This document shows positions 36,814-46,840 of a stretch of DNA of 64,000 nucleotides, piece by piece; position 1 is the first letter of the stretch, and each line of letters opens with the position of its first letter. Made by a program: the position numbers and the translations under genes. Below the pieces are notes generated by a model. The model ran no database searches and was not told the DNA's origin. It worked only from the letters and a program-made list of their open reading frames with translations. This DNA is from Aurantiochytrium sp. KH105 (taxonomy: Eukaryota > Sar > Bigyra > Thraustochytrida > Thraustochytriidae): positions 70,275-134,274 of the forward strand of contig BGKB01000082.1 in assembly GCA_003116975.1 (NCBI GenBank). Reading direction: 5' to 3'.

Positions 36814-39506
36814 CTTGTCTCGTTTCGACTTTGGTGGGGATCCCACGCCGCATATTGCTTCGGCCCTGGGGAACATTGCAGAATCGCGCGGCGGGACACA
36901 GCGAGAAGGTCCACTTTGCTCTCTTTTACTATACATTCATAAGTGGGGAACGAAGGGAAAAGGGGAGGAGGGAGAGAGGCACCGTGGAATTTGTTCTCTT
37001 TGGTTGGCTTTCCTCGGGTCCTGAGTTGCCGTTGCATGTTTCTGTTTGCGAGGGGGCAATGCAAATGGGGTTGGGACTGGGGCCAACATCGGTCTATTCT
37101 ACAATGCAAAGGTCATGGCGCCTCTTAATCACTCGTTCGCAACGCCTTCCCTTTTGCCCCAGATGCCCGTCATTTGGCCGTGCGAGGCGTGTTCCCGCAC
37201 CGCGACCCTCTTTCTTTCTTTCTTTTTTCTCTCTCTCTTTTCTTTTCTTTTCTTTTCAGAGATTGCGTCGCGCGAAGCAGGGTGATGAACGTAGCGAAGC
37301 GGCCACAGCCAGTCTGAGCCCCAGCCGCCAGTCTGCTGCTGGTCTAATCTGTTCTCGTCTCGTCTCGTCTCGTGGAGATCAGTCGCAGTCGTCGGCGCCG
37401 CCTGCAGCAGCCACAGCAGCTGCGAGTACGTGTGCGCCCGGTCTCTGGCGCAGCGACGCGATGCGTTGCAAGAAAGGTGTAAGCGCAGCTCCCTCAACTC
37501 GACTCACAAGTCAACTCCACGCGACTCGCTCGACCCGGACGAACACTGCCAGCCGGGCGAAGCCACCAGGACGAGACTGGCCGGACAGCGCCGCCCCGCG
37601 CCGCCGCCCCATCCCGCTGCAACGGCCGCGCGCGCAGAGCCGCCAGGACCGCGCGCTCGCTGGCCGTCTCTCTCCCTTTGTCTGCCTGCCTTGGCTGTTG
37701 GACGCTGCCTGATGGAGGGCGCCCTCGACGATCCCGCGCCTCTTCGACCCTCCGGTCGGTCGTGCGCGCATCCGGCCGCGTCCGTCGCGTCGCCTGCAAG
37801 CCGCACGACCGGCGGCGGCTCGCAGCGCAGCGCAGGGTGAGCGGCCGCGTCCAGCGCGTGCGCACTCGGGTCCTCGCGGCGTGGGCTTGGTGGGCGCAGT
37901 GTGCGCCAGACAGACAGAGCGCGTGCACGTGCACGTGCCCGGCTCGCACGCATTCCTGCCGTCCGTCCTCCTATGGTATAATGCGAGGCTAGAACGGGCG
38001 ACTAGTTTCCCGTCGCACGTCATCGCGCCGCACCCGGCGGGAGACGGACGAAGGGACGATCGTGAAGGAGGCGAGCCCGCGCGCAGACTGCTGCAGGCTG
38101 CAGCGAACGAACGACCGACCGACCGACCAGGCCGCGCCTCGCCAGCGTGCGTGCGTGCGTGCGTGCGTGCGAGTCGGGCTAGCGAGCTGTCCGCGCCGAG
38201 AGGCGGGCGAGGGGGTGTGAGAAGGCCGCACGCGAACGAACGAAGGCAAAACCCGAAATATCATCGGCCATACCTACGTACAGACATCGTCCGCCGCTGC
38301 CCTCGCGAGACGCCCGCGCCTCTGCAGCCCGCGCAGTGCGCCCGTCCCCGCGCCGCGCGTGCGCGGCAGAGCGAGCGGCCGCGAGGCAGAGTGGCGCCGC
38401 CGCGTGCCGAGGCGAGGCGAGGCGAGAGGTCGAGCGAGACAGGCAGGCAGGGCTTCCTGGCGACCGCCGGGGCCCTCGAGCAATCCGCCGAGGCGCCGGG
38501 GCGGCGCGCGCGAGGACAGCGCCGCGCCCCCTCCGCGGCGAGAGCGGCGCGGTGCCGCGGCCCAGGCCGCCCCGAGTCGACTCGACTGGACCCGAGTCGC
38601 CGCGGGGCCGCGCGAGCGAGGCCGTGTCGCGATCGATCTCAGAGCGCTGTCGAAGGCGACTCACCGTGACGGTCAGTCAGTCAGCTCGACTCGGTTCAAC
38701 CCAAGAAGAAAAAGAAAAAAACAGGAGCAGGCAAGCAAGCAAAGTAGAGAAAAAAGAAAGCCCGGTGTTGAAAACGAGAAAGCCCGCGCTCCCTCCCTCC
38801 CTTTCTTTCTTTCTTTCTTTCTTCCTCTCGTTCTTTCCTTCGCCGCCTGCAAACCCGCTTCGCTCGTCGCGGCGCACGCTGCCCGCCCCGCCCCGGCGAC
38901 CGTGCGCGAGAGCGAGAGCGAGAGCGAGAGCGAGAGCGACGCGGAGAGCGACGCGGAGAGCGAGTCGCGGCGAGGCAGGCTTTCAGGCCTCGAGGCAGGC
39001 CTTGAGGCCCCTACTCGACCCTCGGTCCTCGGTCGGTCGGCAGCATCATCCCGAGCCTCCCGCGCGGCCTCGCTGCATCCCTCGCTCCACCCCTCGCTGC
39101 GTCCCTCGCTGCATCCCTCGCTGCATCCCTCGCGGCCTCGCTGGCTCCGGCCGCGCAGGCGGGCGCGCGGAGAGGCGAGAAGCGGCCAGCAGCGGCGGCG
39201 GCGGCTCAGAAAGAAGGGGCTGGATCGAGTTGGTCTGCTCTGCTCTGCTCTGCTCTGCTCTGCTCTGGTCGATTGTTCATAAACGTTTAGCGGCGCAGGA
39301 GACGGCGCGCGACGGGGACGCGCGAGAGGGCGCGGAGGACGGCCCGGGAGAGAGCTCGGCGAGCGAGAAGGCAGGCAGGCAGGCACGCAAAGAGGCGGCC
39401 TCCGGGCGAGGCGAGGAGCGAGGCGGCAAAGCCGCTCGTTCGTTTTGCTTTTCTGCGCGCTGGCTGGGTGGCGGTGTGCGGCGACGCGACGCGAGGCGGC
39501 GCGACG
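36814..39506. other. 2.7-kb GC-rich intergenic region, no supported gene
   Basis: Lies between the AHAS start and the hypothetical gene at 39507. It contains CTTT runs (37211-37255), TCTCG pentamers (about 37350-37375), GCGT runs (38150-38168), GAGAGC hexamers (38907-38938), a 12-bp minisatellite (39069-39128) and a TCTGC run (39234-39266). Many long overlapping ORFs exist on both strands, but they encode Arg/Ala/Pro/Ser low-complexity sequence. Likely 5' leaders and divergent promoter DNA. Confidence 0.5.
39069..39128 (+). repeat. 12-bp minisatellite, about five units
   Basis: Tandem CTCGCTGCATCC units with minor variants (CTCGCTCCACCC, CTCGCTGCGTCC), followed by a decayed sixth unit. In the presumed 5' leader region of the gene at 39507. 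Confidence 0.85.
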
Positions 39507-41531
39507 ATGCTGAGCGCAGTGCCGAACGAGGAAGAGGCCAAGACCGCCGCAGCCGGCGGCGGCGCCGGGAAGCGCGAAGAGGCGGCGCAGAAGCGGGAGG
39601 CGCCGGCGCGGAGCAAGGCCGAGATGCTCGCGGCTGCAGAGCGCGCCGAAGAGTCGAAGGAAGAAGACCGCCGAGCGACGGCCATTCAGGGAAACGCACA
39701 AGAGCTGAACGGCGCCTTCCTCCACGTCGGAACTGAAGATCTTGTGGACCAAGATGACGCAGAGGCCGCGCGCAGCAGCAAACAGACTTTCCGCTCCGGA
39801 CGCAGGTCCTCGTCGTCCTCGTCCAGATCGAGCATCTCCTCCAGCTTTCGGTCCAGAAGAGGCAGCAGGATGGAGCGTATCCGCTCCCTCAGCGTCAAGA
39901 GCAGGACCCCTATCCAGGACCAGCTCCTTGTCTATGTTGTTCTCCCCGCCGAGGTCCATCGGCTCACGTCCATCACCGCCCCGCTCAGCGTCTTTTCGCG
40001 CCGCTGCGAGGTCCACACCGTCTCGGCCCAGGACTGTATCCGCAACACCGCGAACCGTGTCGACACCGTCATGCAGCCCGAGTTCACCTTTGCCACCGCC
40101 CCGCGCAACGCCGATATCGTTGTCGTGCTCGGCAGCTTGCGCAGCCCCGTGCGCCGCTGGATCCGCGAGTTCAACACGGACCCGGTCATTGTGAAAATTA
40201 AAGGGGCCTACATGACGCGCTACCGCAACAACTTTCGAACCAAGACAAAGGTTCACATGAACGCGCGCACCGAGCTTGACGCCAGTCTCGACCTTTTGGA
40301 CATCATCTACAGCGAGGCAGCCGGTAATTCGTCGTTCACGACTGCGGCCGCCTCGCCCCCCTCTACGGCGCTCACATCGCCGAACACTTCACTCTCGCAC
40401 CCACCCCTCCCTGACTTGGGCCCTCGTTCGCCAGCAGACCACGACAACGACAACACATCCATCCCGTCCACCCCGACCTCTGTCGGCGGCTCCATTGGGG
40501 ATCTGACCGAACGCTACACAACCATCGTCACGAACAGCACCTCCTCCTCCTCCTCTATTACCGTCAACAACAACAACAAGGTAAACGAGGAGGCTGGTGA
40601 CATCAGTGACGTGCCACGTCTTCTTTCCTGTTCTTCTAGCGACGACCTTAATCGCAGCGAGCACGAGGAAAACCCACAGCCCATAGGCTTGCTCAACGCA
40701 TCGCCACCCCCTTTGTCTCGTCACCTCGAACACCAACACCGGAATCATGCGCGTCTTTCATCCAGTCGAAGCACCGACAACAGCGACGCGGTGCCTGAGA
40801 CAGTCTTTGAGCAATCGACTGTCCCCTCGCCTCCACTGCACAAACGGGTTGACAGTGGTCGCGAGACTGTGTTTTCCGATGTCATCTCCGAGGTCAGCAG
40901 TCACGATGGCCCACCGGGAAACGACATTGCCGAGGAGCTTGGCTTTTACCGCCACTTTTTCGGCAGCGACCCGGAGCGCACGCGGCTTGGCCCACGAGAC
41001 AAATTTAATCTCTGGACGCTTCGTATGCGTGCCATTGTTCGCGAACGCATCATTGGCGTCATTCTCTACGATGGCGTTGATGAACTCGGCGTCTCGGCAG
41101 TCCTCGATACCTGGGGCGCCGTCAGCGGAGTCCGGCTCGTCCTTCTCGGCGTCACCAGACTCGAAAAGGCGGATCCCGCGGAGCCCGGGCCCATTGTGGA
41201 CACGCCAGTCATCACCTCGGCCAACGGACTTCGCTTTCTCGATGTGCGACCGCTCTCGAGTTTTGCGCGCAGCGTTCATTCCGTTCTCAGTCTCCACGCC
41301 TGCCTCTTGCCTCCTGCTGGAAAGGGCGTCCGTGCACCTACGGAGCCATTCGTACGCAGGCGTCTGACCCGCATTGCCGGCGTCGAGAACATTCGCTGTG
41401 AAATCTGGGACCAAACCTTGCTCCTGCCCACGGAGGCTTACACGCATCAAATGGATTCAATTCGCGAAAACTATTCCGCGTCTGCCGCAAGAAGCGTGGC
41501 GCGGAAGCTGGCCATTGGCTCCAAAAAGTAA
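39507..41531 (+). CDS. Hypothetical 674-aa protein with conserved N- and C-terminal regions
   Basis: Start chosen at Met 39507 (MLSAVPNEEEAKTAAAG); the ORF opens at 39468. Residues ~1-130 are charged and Ser/Arg-rich with an SRxS-type patch (RSGRRSSSSSSRSS). Residues ~135-270 look folded (LLVYVVLPAEVHRLTSI, ADIVVVLGSLRSPVRRWI, FNTDPVIVKIKGAYMTRYR). A Ser/Thr/Pro linker (~285-470) has poly-Ser and Asn runs. A second folded-looking region (~480-660) includes LWTLRMRAIVRERIIGVILY and VSGVRLVLLGVTRLEKA. Alternating hydrophobic strands suggest alpha/beta domains. No catalytic motif or family was recognised and there are no membrane segments. Confidence 0.7.
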   Translation: MLSAVPNEEEAKTAAAGGGAGKREEAAQKREAPARSKAEMLAAAERAEESKEEDRRATAIQGNAQELNGAFLHVGTEDLVDQDDAEAARSSKQTFRSGRRSSSSSSRSSISSSFRSRRGSRMERIRSLSVKSRTPIQDQLLVYVVLPAEVHRLTSITAPLSVFSRRCEVHTVSAQDCIRNTANRVDTVMQPEFTFATAPRNADIVVVLGSLRSPVRRWIREFNTDPVIVKIKGAYMTRYRNNFRTKTKVHMNARTELDASLDLLDIIYSEAAGNSSFTTAAASPPSTALTSPNTSLSHPPLPDLGPRSPADHDNDNTSIPSTPTSVGGSIGDLTERYTTIVTNSTSSSSSITVNNNNKVNEEAGDISDVPRLLSCSSSDDLNRSEHEENPQPIGLLNASPPPLSRHLEHQHRNHARLSSSRSTDNSDAVPETVFEQSTVPSPPLHKRVDSGRETVFSDVISEVSSHDGPPGNDIAEELGFYRHFFGSDPERTRLGPRDKFNLWTLRMRAIVRERIIGVILYDGVDELGVSAVLDTWGAVSGVRLVLLGVTRLEKADPAEPGPIVDTPVITSANGLRFLDVRPLSSFARSVHSVLSLHACLLPPAGKGVRAPTEPFVRRRLTRIAGVENIRCEIWDQTLLLPTEAYTHQMDSIRENYSASAARSVARKLAIGSKK

Positions 41532-42004
41532 ATTAGATCGAATATCAAATCTCAATCAAATCATTGTTTTAACCTTTGTTTTCATTTCATTCAGGTCGCA
41601 CAGACTGTCCAAGCCGCCACAGTGTCGGCAAGCTTCGGGTTTGTTCAGCGATTTGGGCGCAGGCTCTCCTGGCAACGCATGTCGAGCGGCGACAAAAAGG
41701 GAAACACACGCGCTGACAATCGATCATATAAAAACGGTAGAAAGCTGAATTCGCCTCATTTCCTATGTTTTCAGCATGCGATGGGATCAGCATGCGATGG
41801 ACAGGACAGGACACACATTGGCTGGCCAAAGGAGAAAAGAAAAAAAAAGATTGAAAAGAAATATGACCGTTCACCGGATCGCAGGGCTTCACTGACTCGG
41901 ACGCCGAAGGCGTTGCGTGCGACGCAGCACTGGCAGGCTGATACGAAACAAGTGTCGGCAAATCTCACGTGTGCGCGCCCCGCGCGCGCAGCGAGACAGC
42001 GGCA
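41532..42004. other. Short intergenic region
   Basis: 473 bp between two plus-strand genes. It has a repeated CATGCGATGG (near 41776 and 41793), an A-rich segment (about 41835-41855) and a GC-rich leader. No gene is seen. Confidence 0.6.
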
Positions 42005-42622
42005 ATGGCTCTCGTGAGGGTTCGCTTTGGGTGCAAGCAGGAGATTCTCGTGAATGCCAACGTGGCGGCTGATGTTTTGTTGAATCACGTTCGAAACAAG
42101 TGCGCGCAAGAGGCTCGTGAGCTACTCACCAAGCGAATCTCCGTCGTCGCGAGTGAACTCGACGCTTACGCGCGCAGGAAAGCGTCCACGGAGGCTGCGG
42201 GCCCGCCCAGACACATCGCCAAAGAAGAAGGAGAAGGAGAAGGAGAAAAGGAAGACCCTCAAGAGGACAACGATGGCAGTGCAGATGCCGAAGAAAAGGA
42301 TCCAACCGACGATGCCCGCGAATCGCTTCTGAGCCGACTTGAGGAAGCCATTGCTTGTCGTCGCGAGCAACTCGAGAATTTGCAGGCTGCTCTTGCGCAG
42401 TGCGCCGCACTTGAAGATGAAAATGCGCGTGTCGAACTCTTGCTGGATGGTAATCCAAAGGGATTGGCGGACGCGGGAACTGCCTCCGCACTCGAGTGCC
42501 TCGGACCTCTCACACAGCTTGAACTTGCCATGTATCAAGAGAGCCCTGAGGGCGAAACTAGCGTCCCGCAAAGCTTAATATTTGACATTCCAAACGATGA
42601 CACGCTTGTGCGCGTTGAATAA
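42005..42622 (+). CDS. Hypothetical protein with possible CXorf65-like ubiquitin-fold N terminus and coiled coil
   Basis: 205 aa from Met at 42005 (MALVRVRFGCKQEILVNANV). The opening ~33 residues (RVRFGCKQEILVNANVAADV then LLNHVRNKC) resemble the start of the uncharacterised CXorf65-type domain (hydrophobic strand, NxN, LLxxIRxKC). The similarity fades after that point. An acidic Glu/Asp/Lys segment (~73-100) and a heptad-like coiled coil (SLLSRLEEAIACRREQLENL) follow. CXorf65-type proteins are mostly found in ciliated organisms, so a flagellar role is possible but speculative. Confidence 0.6.
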   Translation: MALVRVRFGCKQEILVNANVAADVLLNHVRNKCAQEARELLTKRISVVASELDAYARRKASTEAAGPPRHIAKEEGEGEGEKEDPQEDNDGSADAEEKDPTDDARESLLSRLEEAIACRREQLENLQAALAQCAALEDENARVELLLDGNPKGLADAGTASALECLGPLTQLELAMYQESPEGETSVPQSLIFDIPNDDTLVRVE

Positions 42623-43093
42623 AAAAGTAATTGTAGATGATTATGGAACTGCCGAGGATAAACTGACGCAGAGGCATTCAAGGTAGCACTTGGGGAACAC
42701 TTTATATATTCCAGTTGAAAAAATAATGACGGTGATGGCTTTGATGATAAGACTCTGAACTTCCGACCGGCCTGGTAATAATATTTGCAACAATTCTGGT
42801 GCGCATCTGATTGTAAAGCTTGGTCACTTTTGGAAAGACGATTGCACACTCGCGCTCGTAAACATGCATCATGAACAAATACATATAGATGTGGTGCCCG
42901 GAAAGTCTTCCTTGAAAGTCGTACAAAAATCAAGATCAAAAGCAAAGTGAATTGCAATTCCCGTGCGAGTCGAAGTGCATCTTCCATTTCTTCCTATCAA
43001 GATCCAGCAAGGCAATCATTCACATATATCCGAAATGGAAAAATCGAAATGGACAAAGACATTTACATTACCTTTTCCGGGCAAGACAGACTG
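42623..43093. other. Convergent 3' intergenic region
   Basis: 471 bp, AT-rich, between the 3' ends of the 205-aa protein gene (plus) and the coiled-coil gene (minus). No feature recognised. Confidence 0.65.
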
Positions 43094-44893
43094 TTACTTG
43101 CGCAGCTGCGACAGCTTGCGTAACCTTGAGGGCTCACGCGATAAGGATGCCGGCTTTTTCGCTGGACGCACGGGCGGTACACCGTCGCTATCTTTGACCT
43201 CCTCATCGGCACTCCGTGGAGGCGGCCCCGGAGGTGGTGATGGTGGAGGCGACGCGAGTTCGCGCTCCCTCAACGATCTCTTTGCGGGTGAAACGGGAAG
43301 ACGAACCGGGGCGCGTCGAAGCTGTGCGCAAACGTACTCTTCCAAATGAGCTGCAACCCGCGGCGAAAGTGCGTGTGTAACGCTAAAGGCAGCAATCGCT
43401 TCGGCAGGGTCATCGGTTGACCGCACGACGAGCTCGGCCGAGTTCCCATTCGGTAAGTCCACGTCAACGAGCAGCTCTTCAACCTCGGCGATCTCAGCGG
43501 GATGGTTTTCGCGTAAAGGTAAACTGTGCGATGACACCTGCGAAGATGCCAGACTGACGGCGCTCGACGCGACGACATGCTTGCGCGTAGCTTCGGCCAG
43601 CTGTGCGCGAAGCGACTCTGCCTCGCGACGCAGGGCATCTGTTTCAGCATTCACAGTCAATGTTGTGCGAGCAAACTGCTCGTGCATGTGCTGAAATTGA
43701 TCCTGGAAGCGTGTCAGTGCAGATGAGCGTTCCGCTTCAGCAGCTTTGGCGCGCTCTTCTGCTCTCGCCTGACATTCGAGCGCCTCCGTCGCTCGACGCC
43801 GCGCCGCTTCCAACTCCTTTCGCGCTTCTTCAAGACTCGACTTGAGCTGTGCTTCAAGCGCACTTGCGCGCTCGCGCTCTGCGGCCAGCTGTTCGGAGAT
43901 CTTGGCAAGCGCGGTCTCGTGACGCTTTGCTTCGCCGCTCTCGCCCTCGAAAGCGGCGCGCAACGACGCGCATTCCTGCTCGAGCACGCGGCACTTGTCG
44001 CTGTACTCCTGACGGCCCAGATTCTCCGCACTAAAGGCCTCTTCGGCGGCACTACATCGTTCTTCGAACTCGCGAGCGCGCTCCTCGGCCGCCGTGGCAC
44101 GCGACTCTGCGTCCTCAAGAGACGTTTCGCAATTTTCTAGGCGCTCACGGGTTTGCCCTAGCGTGGCTCGCACGGCTGCAAGCTCGCGCTCGACGGCTTG
44201 CACGCGTGTTCTGGCGCTGTGCGCCTCGTTACTCGATGCATCGGCGCGAGAAGCACCATCTTCAAGCGCCTTTTTCAATTTCTTTTCGAGGCTCGAGACA
44301 CGTTCCGACAAGGCGTATACGCGCTTGCGTGCGACATCTCGCTCGGAAATGAGGTCAAGTTTATCCTTGCGTAGCACTTCGATCTCTTGGCGTGCGTTTT
44401 GTACCTGATCAGTCAAGTCGTGTTCGTTGCGACTGAGGGTTTCCAAAAGGTCGGCCTTTGCTGTGAGTTCGCGCTCGGCAAAGGCTAGTTTGCGCTCGTG
44501 CAGAGAAGCCTTGGCGGCGAGCGCTGCTTCGCGCGCCGTGGCGTTGTGCAAAGCTTTACGCCGCGGTGTGGCTTCCTCCCTTCCTTGAATCCTTGCTGAC
44601 GCTGGCGTTTGCGGTTGCTTGGTTGGCGCTGTGGTCGGTGCGCAGCTCGTCACACGCACAGACACGCCCCGTGCTGTTTTCCGCGGACTCCGGTATTCAA
44701 ACCTCCGGTTGGCTGAGAACTCGTTGAGCTCGAGTCGGCCTTTGCTCTCTGTCGCCATTGAGCCTGACGAGCTCGACGAGCTCGACGAGATCGTCGACGA
44801 CGCCAGGCCCAGGTCCCGCCTCCTTCCGCGGAGCCGCTCTTTCGCGAGCGCGAGCCGAGCCCGCTCCTCGCAAATTCTCGCATCCAGGCTCAT
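43094..44893 (-). CDS. Long coiled-coil protein
   Basis: 599 aa from Met at 44893 (MSLDARICEERARLALAKER); MATESKGRLELNE at 44758 is an alternative start, and the ORF is open to 45427. After a Ser-rich N terminus, residues ~145-440 form an almost continuous coiled coil (for example LTAKADLLETLSRNEHDL, LERELAAVR-type heptads, EECSAAEEAFSAEN region) rich in Glu, Ala and Arg. A small folded segment near the C terminus (LPNGNSAELVVRSTDDPAEA, then IAAFSVTHALSPRVAAHL) resembles ubiquitin-like/PFU-type modules in which a strand pair precedes an AxxFxxxHxL helix. A Pro-rich SPPPSPPPGPPP tract and a basic tail end the protein. A cytoskeletal or centrosomal scaffold is likely by architecture only. Confidence 0.7.
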   Translation of the reverse strand: MSLDARICEERARLALAKERLRGRRRDLGLASSTISSSSSSSSGSMATESKGRLELNEFSANRRFEYRSPRKTARGVSVRVTSCAPTTAPTKQPQTPASARIQGREEATPRRKALHNATAREAALAAKASLHERKLAFAERELTAKADLLETLSRNEHDLTDQVQNARQEIEVLRKDKLDLISERDVARKRVYALSERVSSLEKKLKKALEDGASRADASSNEAHSARTRVQAVERELAAVRATLGQTRERLENCETSLEDAESRATAAEERAREFEERCSAAEEAFSAENLGRQEYSDKCRVLEQECASLRAAFEGESGEAKRHETALAKISEQLAAERERASALEAQLKSSLEEARKELEAARRRATEALECQARAEERAKAAEAERSSALTRFQDQFQHMHEQFARTTLTVNAETDALRREAESLRAQLAEATRKHVVASSAVSLASSQVSSHSLPLRENHPAEIAEVEELLVDVDLPNGNSAELVVRSTDDPAEAIAAFSVTHALSPRVAAHLEEYVCAQLRRAPVRLPVSPAKRSLRERELASPPPSPPPGPPPRSADEEVKDSDGVPPVRPAKKPASLSREPSRLRKLSQLRK

Positions 44894-45617
44894 CGCGTCC
44901 CGCCCCGAGCTCGCGCGCTCCCGGCACCGGCAGCTCGCCCGTCCCGTCGTCCTCGAGGTCGTCCTCCTCCACCTCGTTGCCGTCGAGAGAGACGTTGAAC
45001 ACGATCTGATCTCGGCGAGGACCCACAGACTCCGCCGTCTCTGCTGCCGCGAGCGGCGCGAGACGCCGGCGGCGAGCCGCACGAGCCTGCGCGCGCGCGA
45101 GAGCAGGCGCGCCCGGCGCGAGACTCCGAGCCCGCGCTCACGCGGCCCTCGCGAGGCGGGCTTGCCTGGCAAGAGATTTGATTTGGTTTGGGTTTTGCAG
45201 ACGCCAGGCGAGGCGAGGCGAGCCGAGCCGAGCTCGGACCTCGACGATGCTGGCCGCCGGCACAGCGCAGATAGATACGCGCCGGCACAGCCGCGCTGGT
45301 TTGGGCTGCGGCTGCGGACGCGCTCGCTGCTCTGCCGCTGGGCTCGCTCCGCAGCCTGACGCGACGCGACGCGGCGAGAAGCGGCGTGGTGGGACTGCCT
45401 CTGCCCGAGCGCAAGGCGGCCGGGCAAGTGGCAAGTTTCCGCTTTGCGCGACTGTGCGGAGCCGACGTTTCACTTGGCGTCGCGCCCATTCTGCACTTGT
45501 GCGCAACGCAAATTAGCGGGCGATTCGGGGTCTCTCTCCGCGGGCACTCGATGCACATAACGACCAGCCGGGCAGGGCAGAATCCAGAACGGGAAGCGCG
45601 TCGCGCGCGAGAGCACG
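44894..45617. other. Divergent promoter region
   Basis: 724 bp separating the coiled-coil gene (minus) from the CENP-S gene (plus). It contains GCAAGTG cluster D (45424-45499). No separate gene is supported, although ORFs of both flanking genes stay open into it. Confidence 0.6.
45424..45499. promoter_or_regulatory. GCAAGTG/CACTTG motif cluster D
   Basis: GCAAGTGG at 45424-45431, immediately followed by GCAAGTTT, then inverted CACTTG at 45471-45476 and 45494-45499 (23 bp apart). It lies about 120-195 bp upstream of the CENP-S start and 530-605 bp upstream of the coiled-coil gene, in both orientations, which would suit a bidirectional promoter. Confidence 0.4.
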
Positions 45618-46620
45618 ATGGAGGACGCGGACGCGGAGGCGTCGCTGCTGCAGGTACGCGACCACGAGCCCACGTCCGGTCTCGCGTTCGGCATATACTG
45701 GGGAGAGAGTTGGAGCAGCTGGGAATGACTGACTGACGAAAGCGACGGGAACGGCGCGATCCGCGTGCGCGCAGGCGAAAGTGGCGCTCACGGTGGACAA
45801 GGCGTGCAAGAAGACAGCGGACGATCAGCTCAACAAGGTCAAGATCTCGCGCGGTGCAGTGCAGACCATCGCCAAGGTTGTGATGGAGGTCGCAGGTGTC
45901 GTTGCGGAGGACTTGCTCATGTTTGCAACACACGCCAAACGCACGGCTATCTCAAGCGACGATGTCAAGCTGTGCGCGCGCAAGTCGCCCTCCCTGCTCA
46001 AAGCGCTCGAAAAGTACGAAACAGAAGAGCTCGGCATCGCCAAGGAATCCCGAAAGGCCAAATCTTCCACGATCGATAAAGAGAACAAAGCTGCCAAGAA
46101 GAAAAAGAGTACGACGTCGATGTCCAAGAAAAAAGCAACCGAGGCGATGGCCAAGCAAAAATCCTCCTCCAGGTCCAAGTCCAAGTCTAAAGGTAATGTA
46201 AAGTCTGCCAAGGCGAAACGTCGCGACGTTGTTCTCGATAGTAGTGACGAAGACGATGACAAGAGCAGCGAAAGCAGCGACAGCGATGACGAGGGGGTGC
46301 TTCGAAAAGCGAGTCACAAGCGCGGCACAAAACGATCCTCGCGCGAGATCGGTACCAGCAGTTCATCAAGAGGCCGTTCACTTGCGTCTGACGATGACGA
46401 AAGCTCAGACTCGGACCGGGACGACTCTTTCGTGAACCGAAAAAAGAAAACGGCGAGCTCCGGGTCTTCCTCCAAGATAAAGTCGCGCAAGCAAAAAGGA
46501 AAAACAAAGACTAAGCGTTCTACTTTGACGAGCAGCTCCGAGTCTGACAACGATGACAACAATCTTGCAAGACCGCTTCGTCTTAATGTGGACTCGGACT
46601 CTTCGTCCTCCTTGAACTGA
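45618..46620 (+). CDS. CENPS: CENP-S/MHF1-like histone-fold protein with long disordered tail (two exons)
   Basis: Exon 1 is 45618-45653 (MEDADAEASLLQ) and exon 2 is 45775-46620, giving 293 aa. The histone fold (~12-95) matches CENP-S: VKISRGAVQTIAKVVMEVAG, then AEDLLMFATHAKRTAISSDD, VKLCARKSPSLLKAL. The HAKRTxIxxDDVKL(x)ARxSxSLL string is diagnostic. CENP-S pairs with CENP-X at kinetochores and in the MHF complex with FANCM at stalled forks. Residues ~105-293 form a Lys/Ser/Asp tail with SDEDDD and SSDSDDE casein-kinase-2-like acidic clusters; animal CENP-S is only ~138 aa, so the tail is an expansion. Exon 1 lacks a long ORF and would be missed without splicing. Confidence 0.88.
45654..45774 (+). 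other. Spliceosomal intron in the CENP-S-like gene
   Basis: 121 nt, GTACGCG ... GTGCGCGCAG, phase 0 after codon 12. It contains in-frame stops, and splicing supplies the start of the first histone-fold helix (ASLLQAKVALTVDKACKK). Confidence 0.8.
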
Positions 46621-46840
46621 TCATCATCCATACAAAAACAAACTCGAACAAACTCAGAACAAACCGCTACATCTCTTGCTTGGAGTGCGTGCACCTTGTC
46701 AATCGACATTTATTTATCATCATCGTTTCGGAGCGCGGCGGCCTCGGGTGCGAGGCCAAAGAGGGGGCGGCCGTCGGGGCCAACGCGCGCCCTCGGTGCA
46801 GAGAGCGGTGTAGACAGCAGCGCGGCTTGAGGCCACGTTC

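Noticed and set aside
38336..39736. 466-aa plus-strand and 527-aa minus-strand (38673-40256) ORFs
   Set aside because: GC-driven open frames through minisatellites and the 5' part of another gene; no recognisable motifs.
43270..44118. Alternative-frame ORFs within the coiled-coil gene
   Set aside because: Arg-rich products of the GC-rich heptad-encoding DNA; the annotated frame has clear heptad periodicity.
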